Assembly: GCA_015065005.1 (NCBI GenBank)
Contig: SVRE01000006.1
Span: forward strand, 1 to 57,930
Direction: 5' to 3'
From: Oscillospiraceae bacterium
GTDB taxonomy: Bacteria > Bacillota > Clostridia > Oscillospirales > CAG-272
DNA: 57,930 nucleotides
The position numbers and the translations under genes are program-made. The notes under the pieces were generated by a model that saw only the letters and a list, made by a program, of their open reading frames with translations, was not told the origin of the DNA and made no database searches. Below, piece by piece: positions 42,652 to 51,231 of this stretch. How positions within the stretch are numbered: the first letter of the stretch is position 1; the number at the start of each line of letters is the position of its first letter.

Positions 42652-42873
42652 ATGAAAATTGATAAAAAAATGATTGATATGGTTTTAAAAATGAATGATG
42701 ACCAGCTTTGGAAAACCATACAGCTTGTGGGAGCAAAATCAGGCTTTAAGGCGATTAAGGAAATGGAAAAGCCAAAGGATATGTCAAAAATCCGCAGCAC
42801 ACTTTCAAGCCTTAATGACGAAGATATTGCAAGGGTAACCGAGCTTATCAAAAAAGGTAAGGAAAATGGCTGA
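42652..42873 (+). CDS. Small protein of unknown function, cluster gene 1
   Basis: I do not recognise this 73-residue protein. It is lysine-rich and helical (KIDKKMIDMVLKMNDDQLWK, SLNDEDIARVTELIKKGK), with no signal peptide or cysteines. The start follows GGAGGTG. It overlaps the next gene by eight bases, and the three genes 42652-43765 clearly form one translated unit. The compact size and helical repeats suggest a protein-interaction role, an inference. Confidence 0.75.
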   Translation: MKIDKKMIDMVLKMNDDQLWKTIQLVGAKSGFKAIKEMEKPKDMSKIRSTLSSLNDEDIARVTELIKKGKENG

Positions 42874-43261
42874 TTTTGAAGAAATACTCAAAAAAATAAC
42901 CGATAACCAGGACGTTATGTCCAAAATTTCAGAGATTTCCAAAAATACAGACAAGGATGTATCAGATAAGCTACCCGATGTAATAGCTGCCATTTCTCCT
43001 TTACTTAACGGTGGTGACACTGCCGAAAAAAGTAACGGTTTTGAGGAAAAGACAGACACTCCTGCCAGCAAAACCGAAGAAAGCGCCGCTTTTCTTGACG
43101 GTAAAATTCCCGTGCCTGTTGCGAAAATAGGCGAGAAAATCACAAAAAATTCAGGCTTGCTCCTGGCATTAAAGCCATATTTAAGCAAGAACAGATGTGA
43201 TGTGGTTGACAGCATTGTAAAAATGGCACAGGTTGCCGATTTAATGAAGCTTATAAGGTGA
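42866..43261 (+). CDS. Small protein of unknown function, cluster gene 2
   Basis: A 131-residue unrecognised protein. Two predicted helical parts (EEILKKITDNQDVMSKISEI; LLLALKPYLSKNRCDVVDSI) flank a polar linker rich in E, T and S. The C-terminal helix pair, with ALKPYL and a run of small hydrophobic residues, might pack against a membrane or partner. It starts inside the end of gene 1 and stops seven bases before gene 3. Confidence 0.72.
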   Translation: MADFEEILKKITDNQDVMSKISEISKNTDKDVSDKLPDVIAAISPLLNGGDTAEKSNGFEEKTDTPASKTEESAAFLDGKIPVPVAKIGEKITKNSGLLLALKPYLSKNRCDVVDSIVKMAQVADLMKLIR

Positions 43262-43267
43262 GGTATT

Positions 43268-43765
43268 ATGTTTACCAAATATACTGATATTGATTTGCCT
43301 AAAAATTACAGCGGTAGCAGATTTAAGCAAGCTATAGCTGACACCAAAATGAAAACCCACAGAGCGCAGCAGGTTCCACCGAATGCCACTGCTATTAAAA
43401 CCGCTGTCTCACCGTCATTTCAAGATATTATTGACAAAACCGCAAAAGCAAGTGAGCCGACAAATGAGCTTAGCTTAAATGCGGATGCGGTGGCTGAAGT
43501 GCAGGAAGCACCAAATGAAAACGACTATTCTGAGGATGCGCTTTCTGACAAAGAGACACAAATAGAGGCCTTTGCTCAACAAAATGAGAGAAATGACTCT
43601 GATTTATTCAGTCTTTTTAAGTCAAGCGGTCTTGGCAAGCTGTTAGACAACAAAAGCAGGGATGATTTTTTGCTTATAGCTTTGATTGTGCTTATGGCTT
43701 CTGACGGTGCGGGGGATAATCTTGATGCCATTATTCTGCTTGCTCTTCTCTTGCTTTATTCATAG
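43268..43765 (+). CDS. Small protein with C-terminal hydrophobic tail, cluster gene 3
   Basis: A 165-residue unrecognised protein. The N-terminal 110 residues are polar and probably disordered. The C-terminus has DDFLLIALIVLMASDGAGDN followed by a leucine-rich hydrophobic end (AIILLALLLLYS), a split hydrophobic tail like those of small proteins in other Clostridia. Tail anchoring in the membrane is likely. Its stop overlaps the end of the convergent PAS gene by ten bases, with no terminator between. Confidence 0.72.
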   Translation: MFTKYTDIDLPKNYSGSRFKQAIADTKMKTHRAQQVPPNATAIKTAVSPSFQDIIDKTAKASEPTNELSLNADAVAEVQEAPNENDYSEDALSDKETQIEAFAQQNERNDSDLFSLFKSSGLGKLLDNKSRDDFLLIALIVLMASDGAGDNLDAIILLALLLLYS

Positions 43766-44676
43766 CTTAGCTCTTGCTCAGAATCATTTTCTGTTTCTTC
43801 ATCATAAGCAAGCAAGGATAAAATGTAGGAAGCAAATGCCTTTTGGTCTGCACCAAACATTGCGTGGCTGAACTTGCCTGTGTTGTTTATCATTTCACTG
43901 ATTACAAATTCGGCGCAGATACAGTTTGGCTTTACGTAAACATCGTATTGTATTCCGTCATTTTCACAAAGAAAAGCTATGTATAAAAGCCTCATGGCTA
44001 TTTGTGGGTAAAGCTCCGACACCTCGTGCAAGCCGGCTGCCTCCTTAAAGGTTGCCGAAGGGACTGATATGCTAAGCACATAGTCATCAAATACCTTTTC
44101 CACGCTTATTTTAATTGGATTTTTGTATTCTATTTCATTTAATGAAACTACTGTTCCTGCCGCTATGGCAAAAATGTGGGAGAAATTCACGTATAGTTCA
44201 GGGTTATTGCCATATGTGTCTATTTCAAATTTTCGGTAGGCAAACCTTAAGTCTGACGTGATGCACCCAACAATTTCCTTTAACATATCATCCAATTTGA
44301 TATTTCCCTTAACATTATTGCTAATTACCTCTGTATAGCTTACAAACAGCTTTTTGTCATTGGCTAAGGATTTGCTTTGAATTTTCTTTTCATCATAAAA
44401 ATAAAGCTCTATGGTTTTGGTAGCACCTGTACCAAATGATTTCACCACAACACGTCCGAATTTGCAATTCTTCGGCTTAGCGGTGTCAATTCTATTGTCA
44501 AGCATAGTAAGCTTTCTTACATAATCAAGCTCTAAAAATTTAGTTATATTATCACCGATTTTAACCGGCTTAAGATGAGTGATTGCAGCAGAGTTTAAAT
44601 GAATAATGTTACCATTTAAGTCAGTAATCACCGTGGGTGATGCGCTTAATTCTGCTTTTCTGTTTTTTAAATTCAT
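43756..44676 (-). CDS. PAS-domain protein resembling a histidine kinase without catalytic motifs
   Basis: A 306-residue soluble protein. Residues about 10-110 look like a PAS domain (SPTVITDLNGNIIHLNSAAI). The rest (KLDDMLKEIVGCITSDLRF; YVNFSHIFAIAAGTVVSLNE) recalls the dimerisation and ATPase parts of a sensor kinase, but I find no phospho-accepting His in an H-box and no complete N/G1/G2 boxes. It may be a signalling protein acting by binding. It diverges from hprK, 86 bases away, which could mean joint control of sugar metabolism, an inference. Confidence 0.6.
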   Translation of the reverse strand: MNLKNRKAELSASPTVITDLNGNIIHLNSAAITHLKPVKIGDNITKFLELDYVRKLTMLDNRIDTAKPKNCKFGRVVVKSFGTGATKTIELYFYDEKKIQSKSLANDKKLFVSYTEVISNNVKGNIKLDDMLKEIVGCITSDLRFAYRKFEIDTYGNNPELYVNFSHIFAIAAGTVVSLNEIEYKNPIKISVEKVFDDYVLSISVPSATFKEAAGLHEVSELYPQIAMRLLYIAFLCENDGIQYDVYVKPNCICAEFVISEMINNTGKFSHAMFGADQKAFASYILSLLAYDEETENDSEQELSYE

Positions 44677-44704
44677 ATTATTTTTCCTTATTTTTCTTTT
44701 ATTA

Positions 44705-44733
44705 TTGCTTTTTTATTCTCGCTATGATAAAAT
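44705..44733 (+). promoter_or_regulatory. Promoter of hprK
   Basis: TTGCTT (44705-44710) and TAAAAT (44728-44733) lie 17 bases apart, 29 bases before the hprK start, which follows TAGGAGA. Confidence 0.65.
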
Positions 44734-44762
44734 TAAAACAGAAGATTAATTAGGAGAATGTT

Positions 44763-45707
44763 ATGGATAATAATTGTAAATCAACCAAATCCGTTGCTTT
44801 GACAAAGCTGATTAAAGAGTTTAATTTAAGTATCATATATGAGCCGCCGGGACTTGACTCTGTAATGATTACAAGACCTGAAGTTAACCGCCCCGGATTA
44901 CCGCTGGCAGGATTTTTTGATTATTTTGACCCCGAAAGAATCCACATTATCGGACGCGTTGAAGCTATTTATCTTGCAAAATGTACACCGCAGGAGCGAA
45001 GAGATAAGCTGCACGAGTTTATGAAAAGAAAGCCTGTTTGCATCATTACTGCCAGAAACATCGGCCCTTATCCCGAAATGATTGAATTCGCTGAGGAGTT
45101 CAAAATTCCGCTTTTAAAGACCTCTGTTTCTACAAACAGCTTTATTTCTTCTGTTATATCTTCGTTAAATGTCCACCTTGCACCTACAATTACCCGCCAC
45201 GGTGTTTTGGTTGAGGTTTACGGTGAGGGTATTTTGATTACAGGTGACAGCGGTATAGGAAAGAGCGAAACAGCCATTGAGCTTATAAAGAGAGGACACC
45301 GTTTAATTGCAGATGATGCTGTTGAAATAAGCAAGGTTTCGGAAAAAACACTTGTTGGCAGAGCCCCTGAAATTATACGACACTATATGGAGCTTCGCGG
45401 TATTGGTATTATTGATATTCGCCGCATTTTCGGTGTAGGCGCTGTTAAGGAAACAGAAAAAATCCAGCTTGTTATTAACTTTGAGCCTTGGATTGAGGGT
45501 AAAATTTACGACAGGCTTGGCATTGAAACCGAGTATGTTGACATTCTTGGAATTAAGGTGCCATCAATTAATGTTCCTGTGCGCCCGGGCAGAAACCTGG
45601 CTGTTATTATGGAAATTGCCGCAATGAACTCAAGGCTTAAGAAAATGGGCTACAACACTGCTGAAGAGTTTAACAAAAAGCTTGAAGAAATTTATAAGCA
45701 GCCATAA
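44763..45707 (+). CDS. hprK: HPr kinase/phosphorylase
   Basis: A 314-residue HprK, which phosphorylates or dephosphorylates Ser46 of HPr and so controls carbon catabolite repression. The Walker A loop is GDSGIGKS (161-168), preceded by catalytic H146 and followed by LIADDAVEI. The HprK signature is ELRGIGIIDIRRIFGVGAV. It is full length. Its presence points to a Firmicute. The partners HPr and enzyme I are not in the window. Confidence 0.97.
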   Translation: MDNNCKSTKSVALTKLIKEFNLSIIYEPPGLDSVMITRPEVNRPGLPLAGFFDYFDPERIHIIGRVEAIYLAKCTPQERRDKLHEFMKRKPVCIITARNIGPYPEMIEFAEEFKIPLLKTSVSTNSFISSVISSLNVHLAPTITRHGVLVEVYGEGILITGDSGIGKSETAIELIKRGHRLIADDAVEISKVSEKTLVGRAPEIIRHYMELRGIGIIDIRRIFGVGAVKETEKIQLVINFEPWIEGKIYDRLGIETEYVDILGIKVPSINVPVRPGRNLAVIMEIAAMNSRLKKMGYNTAEEFNKKLEEIYKQP

Positions 45708-45722
45708 TAAAATTTGGTTATC

Positions 45723-45755
45723 AAAAGAGAGTGACTTTATTGTCACCCTCTTTTA
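45723..45755. terminator. Bidirectional terminator between hprK and the alpha-galactosidase gene
   Basis: AAAAGAGAGTGAC pairs with GTCACCCTCTTTT (one mismatch) over a TTTATT loop, with A/T tracts on both sides. Confidence 0.85.
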
Positions 45756-45758
45756 TTT

Positions 45759-47957
45759 TTATGCTAATGTAATGTGATACAGCCTTGAGGGGTATGAAAA
45801 GAAATCATACTTAAGGAACAAGCCAATGTTCATAAGAGCTGCACCTAAATATGTTTTCTCGCTACCGTTAATTCTGTAAAGCTTATCCTTACAAAGTCCC
45901 TTTACCTTTACGTACTCAGCAGCGGTATTTGCATCAGTTTCATAACGCACTGCGCATACAAGCGCCTCGCTACCATCCGGCCTAACTGTTTCCCAAGCGC
46001 AATACAAGCTCTCATCCGGAGTGAATGGAGAAATCAAACGGTAATAGTCACCATGCTGAATCAAGTCATAATAAGACTTAAACTCCTTAATTTGACGACT
46101 TATTTCCGCCTTTTCCTCATCAGTCATTTTGGTAACGTCAAGCTCCAAGCCGTATGTACCAAAATAAGCCACATTTCCTCTTGTTTGTAAAGGAGTTACA
46201 CGTGCATTTTGGTGATTTGGACAAACAGAAACGTGAGAACCCATAGTAGAAACAGGGTATGCAAAGGATGTACCGTACTGAATTTTAAGCCTGTCTATTG
46301 CATCACTGTTATCGCTGGTCCAAACCTGTGGCATATAGTAAAGCATACCCATATCAAAGCGTCCGCCGCCGCCTGAGCAGCTTTCAAACAAGATATCGGG
46401 ATATCTGCTTGTTATTCTTTCCAGCAAATCATACAAACCAAGCATATAGCGGTGGTAAACCTCACCCTGCTTTTCAGCAGGTAGGGCAACGCTATATAAG
46501 TCGGTTATATGTCTGTTAAAGTCCCATTTTACATAGGAAATATTGGCGCCATCAAGCACCTTTACCATTTGGTTATAGATGTTGTCAACCACTTCCTTGC
46601 GGGAGAAGTCCAAAACATACTGGTTTCTTGAAACCTGCGGTGCTCTGTTTGGCATTGCAAAGGCATAATCGGGATGCGCACGGTATAGGTTACTGTCCTC
46701 AGAAATGCACTCCGGCTCAAACCAAATACCGAACTTCATACCCTCATCATTAATTCTCTTTGCAAGCTGGCTAAGTGTTCCTTGAAGCTTTTCTTCATTC
46801 GGCACCCAGTCGCCTAAAGCGCAACAGTCATTATCACGCTTTCCAAACCAGCCGTCATCCATAACAAACAGCTCAACACCCATTTTCTTCGCTTCATGAG
46901 CCATAGCAACAAGCTTGTCCGCGTTAAAGTCGAAATACGTGCCCTCCCAGTTGTTGATAAGAACAGGGCGCTGTGCGTTTTTATATTTACCCCTGCAAAG
47001 GTTGTTACGAATTGCCTTATGGAAGGAATTCGACATTTTGCCAAAGCCCTCATTACTATATACCATAGCTACCTCAGGACAGGCAAACTCACCATTCGGC
47101 TCTATCTCAAAATTAAAGTTTTCGGGATTAATACCTGCAATTACACGTGTTTTTTCCTGCAAGTTCTTTTCCGCAGAAATCAAGAAATTTCCGCTATAAA
47201 CAAGACCAATACCCCAAGCAGCGCCATACTCCTCATTTGCGTTTTTATCACATACAATCACAAATGGATTTTCCATATGAGAGGAGGCACCGCGCATACT
47301 TGCAACGGAAACCTGCGAATGCCTAATTCTTGTGCGCTCAAGCATTCTTTCACGCGTATGTCTGCCGTGGAAATATACCATATCGTAGGTGCCTAATGGC
47401 AGGTCAAGGGTTAAGGTCATAGCCTTTTCAAGCTTGATTGACTTGTCTGTTTTATTTTCAACAACAATGCTCCTTGTGATTAAATCATATTCTTCAAACA
47501 CTGCATAGTAAAGATGGAAATAAACATCATGAACCTTATCCTTAAGAGTTACCACAAGAGTTTCTGCTTTATCTCCATAGAAGGCAGGCAAGCCGGACAA
47601 GGAATATTTACCCTTTTCTGTTTTGGCAGAAACAAAGCGAGGCTCGGCACCAAATGAACCATCAGCATTGCGAACACCCATAGCAGTTAATCTGAAATCA
47701 CCAATTCCTGCACAAGACATCTCCTGATTAATACCGTTGTAAGAATATGCCCACACACCGTCAGGACCGTCAGCGGGATTTGGGGAAAAGCAGGGACCCA
47801 TATCACATTCAACACCATAATGCATATCCATATATTCCATTACCGGGCCATAATATGTATGCTCTAACACTCCACACACATCAACCTTCATTTGATACAT
47901 TGTGTTCTTGGTGAGAAGAGTGTAGGTTTTGTCTTCATTATTAATAATAATAGGCAT
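45759..47957 (-). CDS. Alpha-galactosidase, glycoside hydrolase family 36
   Basis: A 732-residue GH36 enzyme, the typical length. It releases terminal alpha-galactose from raffinose-type sugars. The N-terminal beta-supersandwich (about 1-330) precedes the barrel. The nucleophile is D479 in YVKWDFNRHITD and the acid/base is D549 in SDNSDAID; SCSGGGGRFD lies between them. These positions match the well-studied Geobacillus enzymes almost exactly. There is no signal peptide, so it works in the cytosol on imported oligosaccharides. It has its own promoter, and no transporter permease gene is adjacent. Confidence 0.95.
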   Translation of the reverse strand: MPIIINNEDKTYTLLTKNTMYQMKVDVCGVLEHTYYGPVMEYMDMHYGVECDMGPCFSPNPADGPDGVWAYSYNGINQEMSCAGIGDFRLTAMGVRNADGSFGAEPRFVSAKTEKGKYSLSGLPAFYGDKAETLVVTLKDKVHDVYFHLYYAVFEEYDLITRSIVVENKTDKSIKLEKAMTLTLDLPLGTYDMVYFHGRHTRERMLERTRIRHSQVSVASMRGASSHMENPFVIVCDKNANEEYGAAWGIGLVYSGNFLISAEKNLQEKTRVIAGINPENFNFEIEPNGEFACPEVAMVYSNEGFGKMSNSFHKAIRNNLCRGKYKNAQRPVLINNWEGTYFDFNADKLVAMAHEAKKMGVELFVMDDGWFGKRDNDCCALGDWVPNEEKLQGTLSQLAKRINDEGMKFGIWFEPECISEDSNLYRAHPDYAFAMPNRAPQVSRNQYVLDFSRKEVVDNIYNQMVKVLDGANISYVKWDFNRHITDLYSVALPAEKQGEVYHRYMLGLYDLLERITSRYPDILFESCSGGGGRFDMGMLYYMPQVWTSDNSDAIDRLKIQYGTSFAYPVSTMGSHVSVCPNHQNARVTPLQTRGNVAYFGTYGLELDVTKMTDEEKAEISRQIKEFKSYYDLIQHGDYYRLISPFTPDESLYCAWETVRPDGSEALVCAVRYETDANTAAEYVKVKGLCKDKLYRINGSEKTYLGAALMNIGLFLKYDFFSYPSRLYHITLA

Positions 47958-47987
47958 AAGAACCCTCCAAAAAAATACTTTTTATTT

Positions 47988-48016
47988 AGTATAACATACT
48001 TGCTACACTTTTTCAA
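47988..48016 (-). promoter_or_regulatory. Promoter of the alpha-galactosidase gene
   Basis: On the minus strand, TTGAAA (48016-48011) and TATACT (47993-47988) are 17 bases apart, 30 bases before the start behind GGAGGG. No catabolite-responsive (cre) palindrome is evident. Confidence 0.8.
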
Positions 48017-48023
48017 TTATAAA

Positions 48024-48057
48024 ATAAAAAAATGGGTTGAAAAATCAACCCATTTTT
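48024..48057 (-). terminator. Terminator after the solute-binding protein gene
   Basis: AAAAATGGGTTGA (minus strand, from 48057) pairs with TCAACCCATTTTT over a short TTTT loop and runs into T's. It separates the binding protein from the alpha-galactosidase transcript. Confidence 0.9.
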
Positions 48058-48061
48058 AAAC

Positions 48062-49669
48062 TTATTCAGGAAGCTCTTCTGTGTACAATTCCCAGTTAGT
48101 ATTCCACTTAGAAACGGTCTTCAATGCATCCTCTTCAACAAGCTCATAAGCAGCTGTGAAGTTGTTCTTGCCAGAAGAATATGATTCGCTCTGTACGCTT
48201 GTAATCAAGCCGTTCCAGCCATCCATAACTCCTACGTCATAGCAAAGGTTTGCAAAAATGTAATTTTCAATTATCTCCATGCTTTCAACAGCTGTTTCAG
48301 CATTGAGCTTTGTTCTAAGATTATCCTTGTATGCTTCCATAATGTACTTTTGGCCTGTGTATGAAAGAATTTCAAAGAAGTACTCAGACATTTCTCTGTT
48401 AGCAGTAGCCTTTGGAATACACATAACTACGCTCTGGTATGAGCATGGTGTGTAATATCTTTCCTGAGCCTCATTAAGCTTTGGTGTTGGAAGAACGCCA
48501 ATCTTAAACTCTTCTGTCTGTGCTTCAAATTGGTCAGTCTTCTGAACAACCTCGTTGTAGAACAAAAGTCTGCCTTCTTTAAATGCCTGTTCCATTGCGC
48601 CATAGTCGCCATCCCAGCTTGTTCTCGCCCAGTCAGCAGCACGAATAGCCAAAATCTTATCGATAAGGGTAGAAATCTTACCCTGGTCGTTAATAGAAAG
48701 AACGTACTTGCCATCCTTTACAGATACCTGTTGAATACCACTGTACTGGTAGAACTTAGAAAGTGAAGTTGTACCAAAGCCGTATGTATCTTCGTCTGTC
48801 CATTCAGGTGTGCCCTCGTTCTTCTTAACGAGCTTAGCAACGTTTGTCATCTGGTCGATTGTCCACTTACCTTCTCTTACCATCTTGTAAAGGTCAGGGA
48901 ACTGCTCAAATGTGTCAGTACCTGTCATAGCCTCGTTGTAGAATACAAGGTTTGCAGTCTGCTCATCAAGGAAGCTGAAGTCACCAGCTGCAAACAATGT
49001 GTAACCCTTTACAGAGTATGCTTCACGAGCAGCCTGGTTGTAGTATGATTTATTAAGATCGATGTATTCGCTTTGTGAAACGTCATAAATACCGTTTGTA
49101 GCAACGATTGCCTGAACCTCAAGCATACGAGGCATAGCAAGGTGATATCTTGTATCATCACTACCGCCAACGATAGCATCGGAAATAATAGTAGCAATCA
49201 TTGTTCCACGAGCGTTAACCCATTCAAGATCAACACCGTATTCAGATTTGATGAAGTTTTGTCTTGCGATTACCGCATTGTTGATTGTAGTACCGAAGCC
49301 TGTGTTCTTGTTAAAGTCTTCAGGCTTTACTGTCAACTCAACCTGAGACCAAGGAGCACCGGGGTCAGCAGAGTTGTTCCAGTTTGTAGCAAGAATTCTT
49401 AATGTTTTACCTGCCCAGTCCTTTTTGGTTACAGGTGCTGCCTCAGGTGTTGAACCGCCGTTGCCGCCGTTACCGTTGTCACCGCCGTTATTGCCTGAGT
49501 TATTTGATGTTGAAGTGGAGTAGTTTGTGCCGCCATTGCTGCCTGTTGTACCGCTATTGTTTGTTGATGGTACAGTGCTTGAAGCCGGTGGATCCACTTC
49601 TTTACCGCATGACACAATGCATGGAAGAAGCATCAATGCCACAAGGATAAGTGCGAAAAACCTTTTCAT
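48062..49669 (-). CDS. Extracellular solute-binding lipoprotein (family 1 type)
   Basis: A 535-residue ABC-transporter binding protein. The lipobox is IVSC (C21), followed by an unusually long spacer of about 50 residues rich in G, N, S and T. The body has the sugar-binding protein pattern (DFSFLDEQTANLVFYNEAM, GKWTIDQMTNVAKL, FKEGRLLFYNEVVQ, RYYTPCSYQSVVMCIPKATAN). Carbohydrate or oligosaccharide is the likely ligand. No permease or ATPase gene lies nearby, so it is an orphan here; it may serve a shared transporter. It has a good promoter at 49711 and its own terminator. Confidence 0.85.
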   Translation of the reverse strand: MKRFFALILVALMLLPCIVSCGKEVDPPASSTVPSTNNSGTTGSNGGTNYSTSTSNNSGNNGGDNGNGGNGGSTPEAAPVTKKDWAGKTLRILATNWNNSADPGAPWSQVELTVKPEDFNKNTGFGTTINNAVIARQNFIKSEYGVDLEWVNARGTMIATIISDAIVGGSDDTRYHLAMPRMLEVQAIVATNGIYDVSQSEYIDLNKSYYNQAAREAYSVKGYTLFAAGDFSFLDEQTANLVFYNEAMTGTDTFEQFPDLYKMVREGKWTIDQMTNVAKLVKKNEGTPEWTDEDTYGFGTTSLSKFYQYSGIQQVSVKDGKYVLSINDQGKISTLIDKILAIRAADWARTSWDGDYGAMEQAFKEGRLLFYNEVVQKTDQFEAQTEEFKIGVLPTPKLNEAQERYYTPCSYQSVVMCIPKATANREMSEYFFEILSYTGQKYIMEAYKDNLRTKLNAETAVESMEIIENYIFANLCYDVGVMDGWNGLITSVQSESYSSGKNNFTAAYELVEEDALKTVSKWNTNWELYTEELPE

Positions 49670-49710
49670 TATTAACCTCCTAATAAAATATTTTACATTT
49701 CGCCGAAACT

Positions 49711-49739
49711 ATTATACTATAACTTTGTACAAAAATCAA
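49711..49739 (-). promoter_or_regulatory. Promoter of the solute-binding protein gene
   Basis: On the minus strand, TTGATT (49739-49734) and TATAAT (49716-49711) are 17 bases apart, about 42 bases before the start at 49669, which has AGGAGG. Confidence 0.8.
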
Positions 49740-49801
49740 TACAAAACGAGCATTTTTTTGTAAAAGCTTTATAAACTATTGGCGCATTTGTTAATTATTT
49801 A

Positions 49802-51154
49802 TTAAACAACACCCTGTGCCAGCATAGCATCCGCAACCTTGATAAAGCCTGCAATGTTTGCACCTGCTACAAGGTCATCACCTAAGCCGTACTGGTTAGC
49901 TGCCTTAATGGAGTTATTGAAAATGTTCTTCATAATACCCTTAAGCTTTTCGTCAACCTCTTCTGCGCTCCAGCTGTAACGCATTGAGTTTTGTGACATT
50001 TCAAGACCTGAAACAGCAACACCGCCTGCGTTAACTGCCTTTGACGGAGCAACGATAACGCCGTTTGCCTTCAAGTATGCAACTGCTTCATTTGTTGTAG
50101 GCATATTTGAAACCTCAACGTAATACTTAACGCCGTTTGCAACAATCTGCTCAGCTTCCTTCATACCAACCTCATTCTGAGTAGCACAAGGCATCAAGAT
50201 ATCAGCCTTAACGCCCCATGGCTTTTCACCCGGGAAGAATGGAACGCCGAACTTATCTGCATAATCCTGAACCCTGTTACGGCAGGAAGCGCGCATTTCA
50301 AGCATAAAGTTAATCTTTTCTTCTGTGCAAATGCCGTCCTTGTCATAGATATATCCGTCAGGACCGGAAATTGTAACTACCTTACCGCCAAGCTCAGTAA
50401 CCTTCTTAACTGTACCCCAAGCAACATTACCGAAGCCTGAAATTGCAAAGGTCTTACCCTTGATTGTATCCTTAAAGTAGTCAAGCATATTTACAGCGTA
50501 GTAAACAGCACCGTAGCCTGTAGCCTCAGGACGGATAAGTGAGCCGCCGTATGAGATGCCCTTACCTGTTAAAACGCCTGTAAACTCGTTGCGAAGTCTC
50601 TTATATTGACCGAACATATAGCCAACCTCTCTTGCGCCAACACCGATGTCACCGGCTGGAACGTCAAGATCTGCACCGATATGTCTTGAAAGCTCTGTCA
50701 TAAAGCTCTGGCAGAAGCGCATAACCTCAGCATCGCTCTTGCCCTGTGGGTCAAAGTCAGAACCGCCCTTGCCACCGCCCATTGGGAGTGATGTCAAGCT
50801 GTTCTTAAAGGTTTGCTCAAAGCCGAGGAACTTAATAATTCCCTCGTAAACTGATGGATGGAAACGAATACCACCCTTGTATGGACCGATTGCGCTGTTG
50901 AACTGTATTCTAAAGCCGCGGTTTACCTGTACGTTACCCTTGTCGTCTACCCACGGAACTCTAAACTTAATAATTCTTTCAGGCTCAACCATTCTTTCAA
51001 GAACACCGCTTGTAATGTACTCAGGACGTGCCTCTACCACAGGCTCAATTGACTCAAGCACCTCTTTTACGGTTTGATGAAATTCAGGTTCGTTTGCGTT
51101 TCTCTTAACTACTCTTTCCATTAATTCATTAAGATATTGGTTTTTGAAGCTCAT
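49802..51154 (-). CDS. gdhA: NADP-type glutamate dehydrogenase
   Basis: A 450-residue hexameric glutamate dehydrogenase of the bacterial small type. It converts 2-oxoglutarate and ammonia to glutamate. Substrate residues include K93 (GPYKGGIRFHP), K117 (FEQTFKNSLT) and the catalytic K129 (MGGGKGGSDFDP). The Rossmann part has AISGFGNVAWG. The ATG at 51154 follows AGGAGG; an in-frame extension upstream has no site. It stands alone, between the surface protein and the solute-binding protein genes. Confidence 0.96.
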   Translation of the reverse strand: MSFKNQYLNELMERVVKRNANEPEFHQTVKEVLESIEPVVEARPEYITSGVLERMVEPERIIKFRVPWVDDKGNVQVNRGFRIQFNSAIGPYKGGIRFHPSVYEGIIKFLGFEQTFKNSLTSLPMGGGKGGSDFDPQGKSDAEVMRFCQSFMTELSRHIGADLDVPAGDIGVGAREVGYMFGQYKRLRNEFTGVLTGKGISYGGSLIRPEATGYGAVYYAVNMLDYFKDTIKGKTFAISGFGNVAWGTVKKVTELGGKVVTISGPDGYIYDKDGICTEEKINFMLEMRASCRNRVQDYADKFGVPFFPGEKPWGVKADILMPCATQNEVGMKEAEQIVANGVKYYVEVSNMPTTNEAVAYLKANGVIVAPSKAVNAGGVAVSGLEMSQNSMRYSWSAEEVDEKLKGIMKNIFNNSIKAANQYGLGDDLVAGANIAGFIKVADAMLAQGVV

Positions 51155-51231
51155 TGTTGTTTTCCTCCTACGATATACAAATTTTAACAATGATTTATTT
51201 TAATGCTCTTTTAAAGTGAGCTAACTTACAA

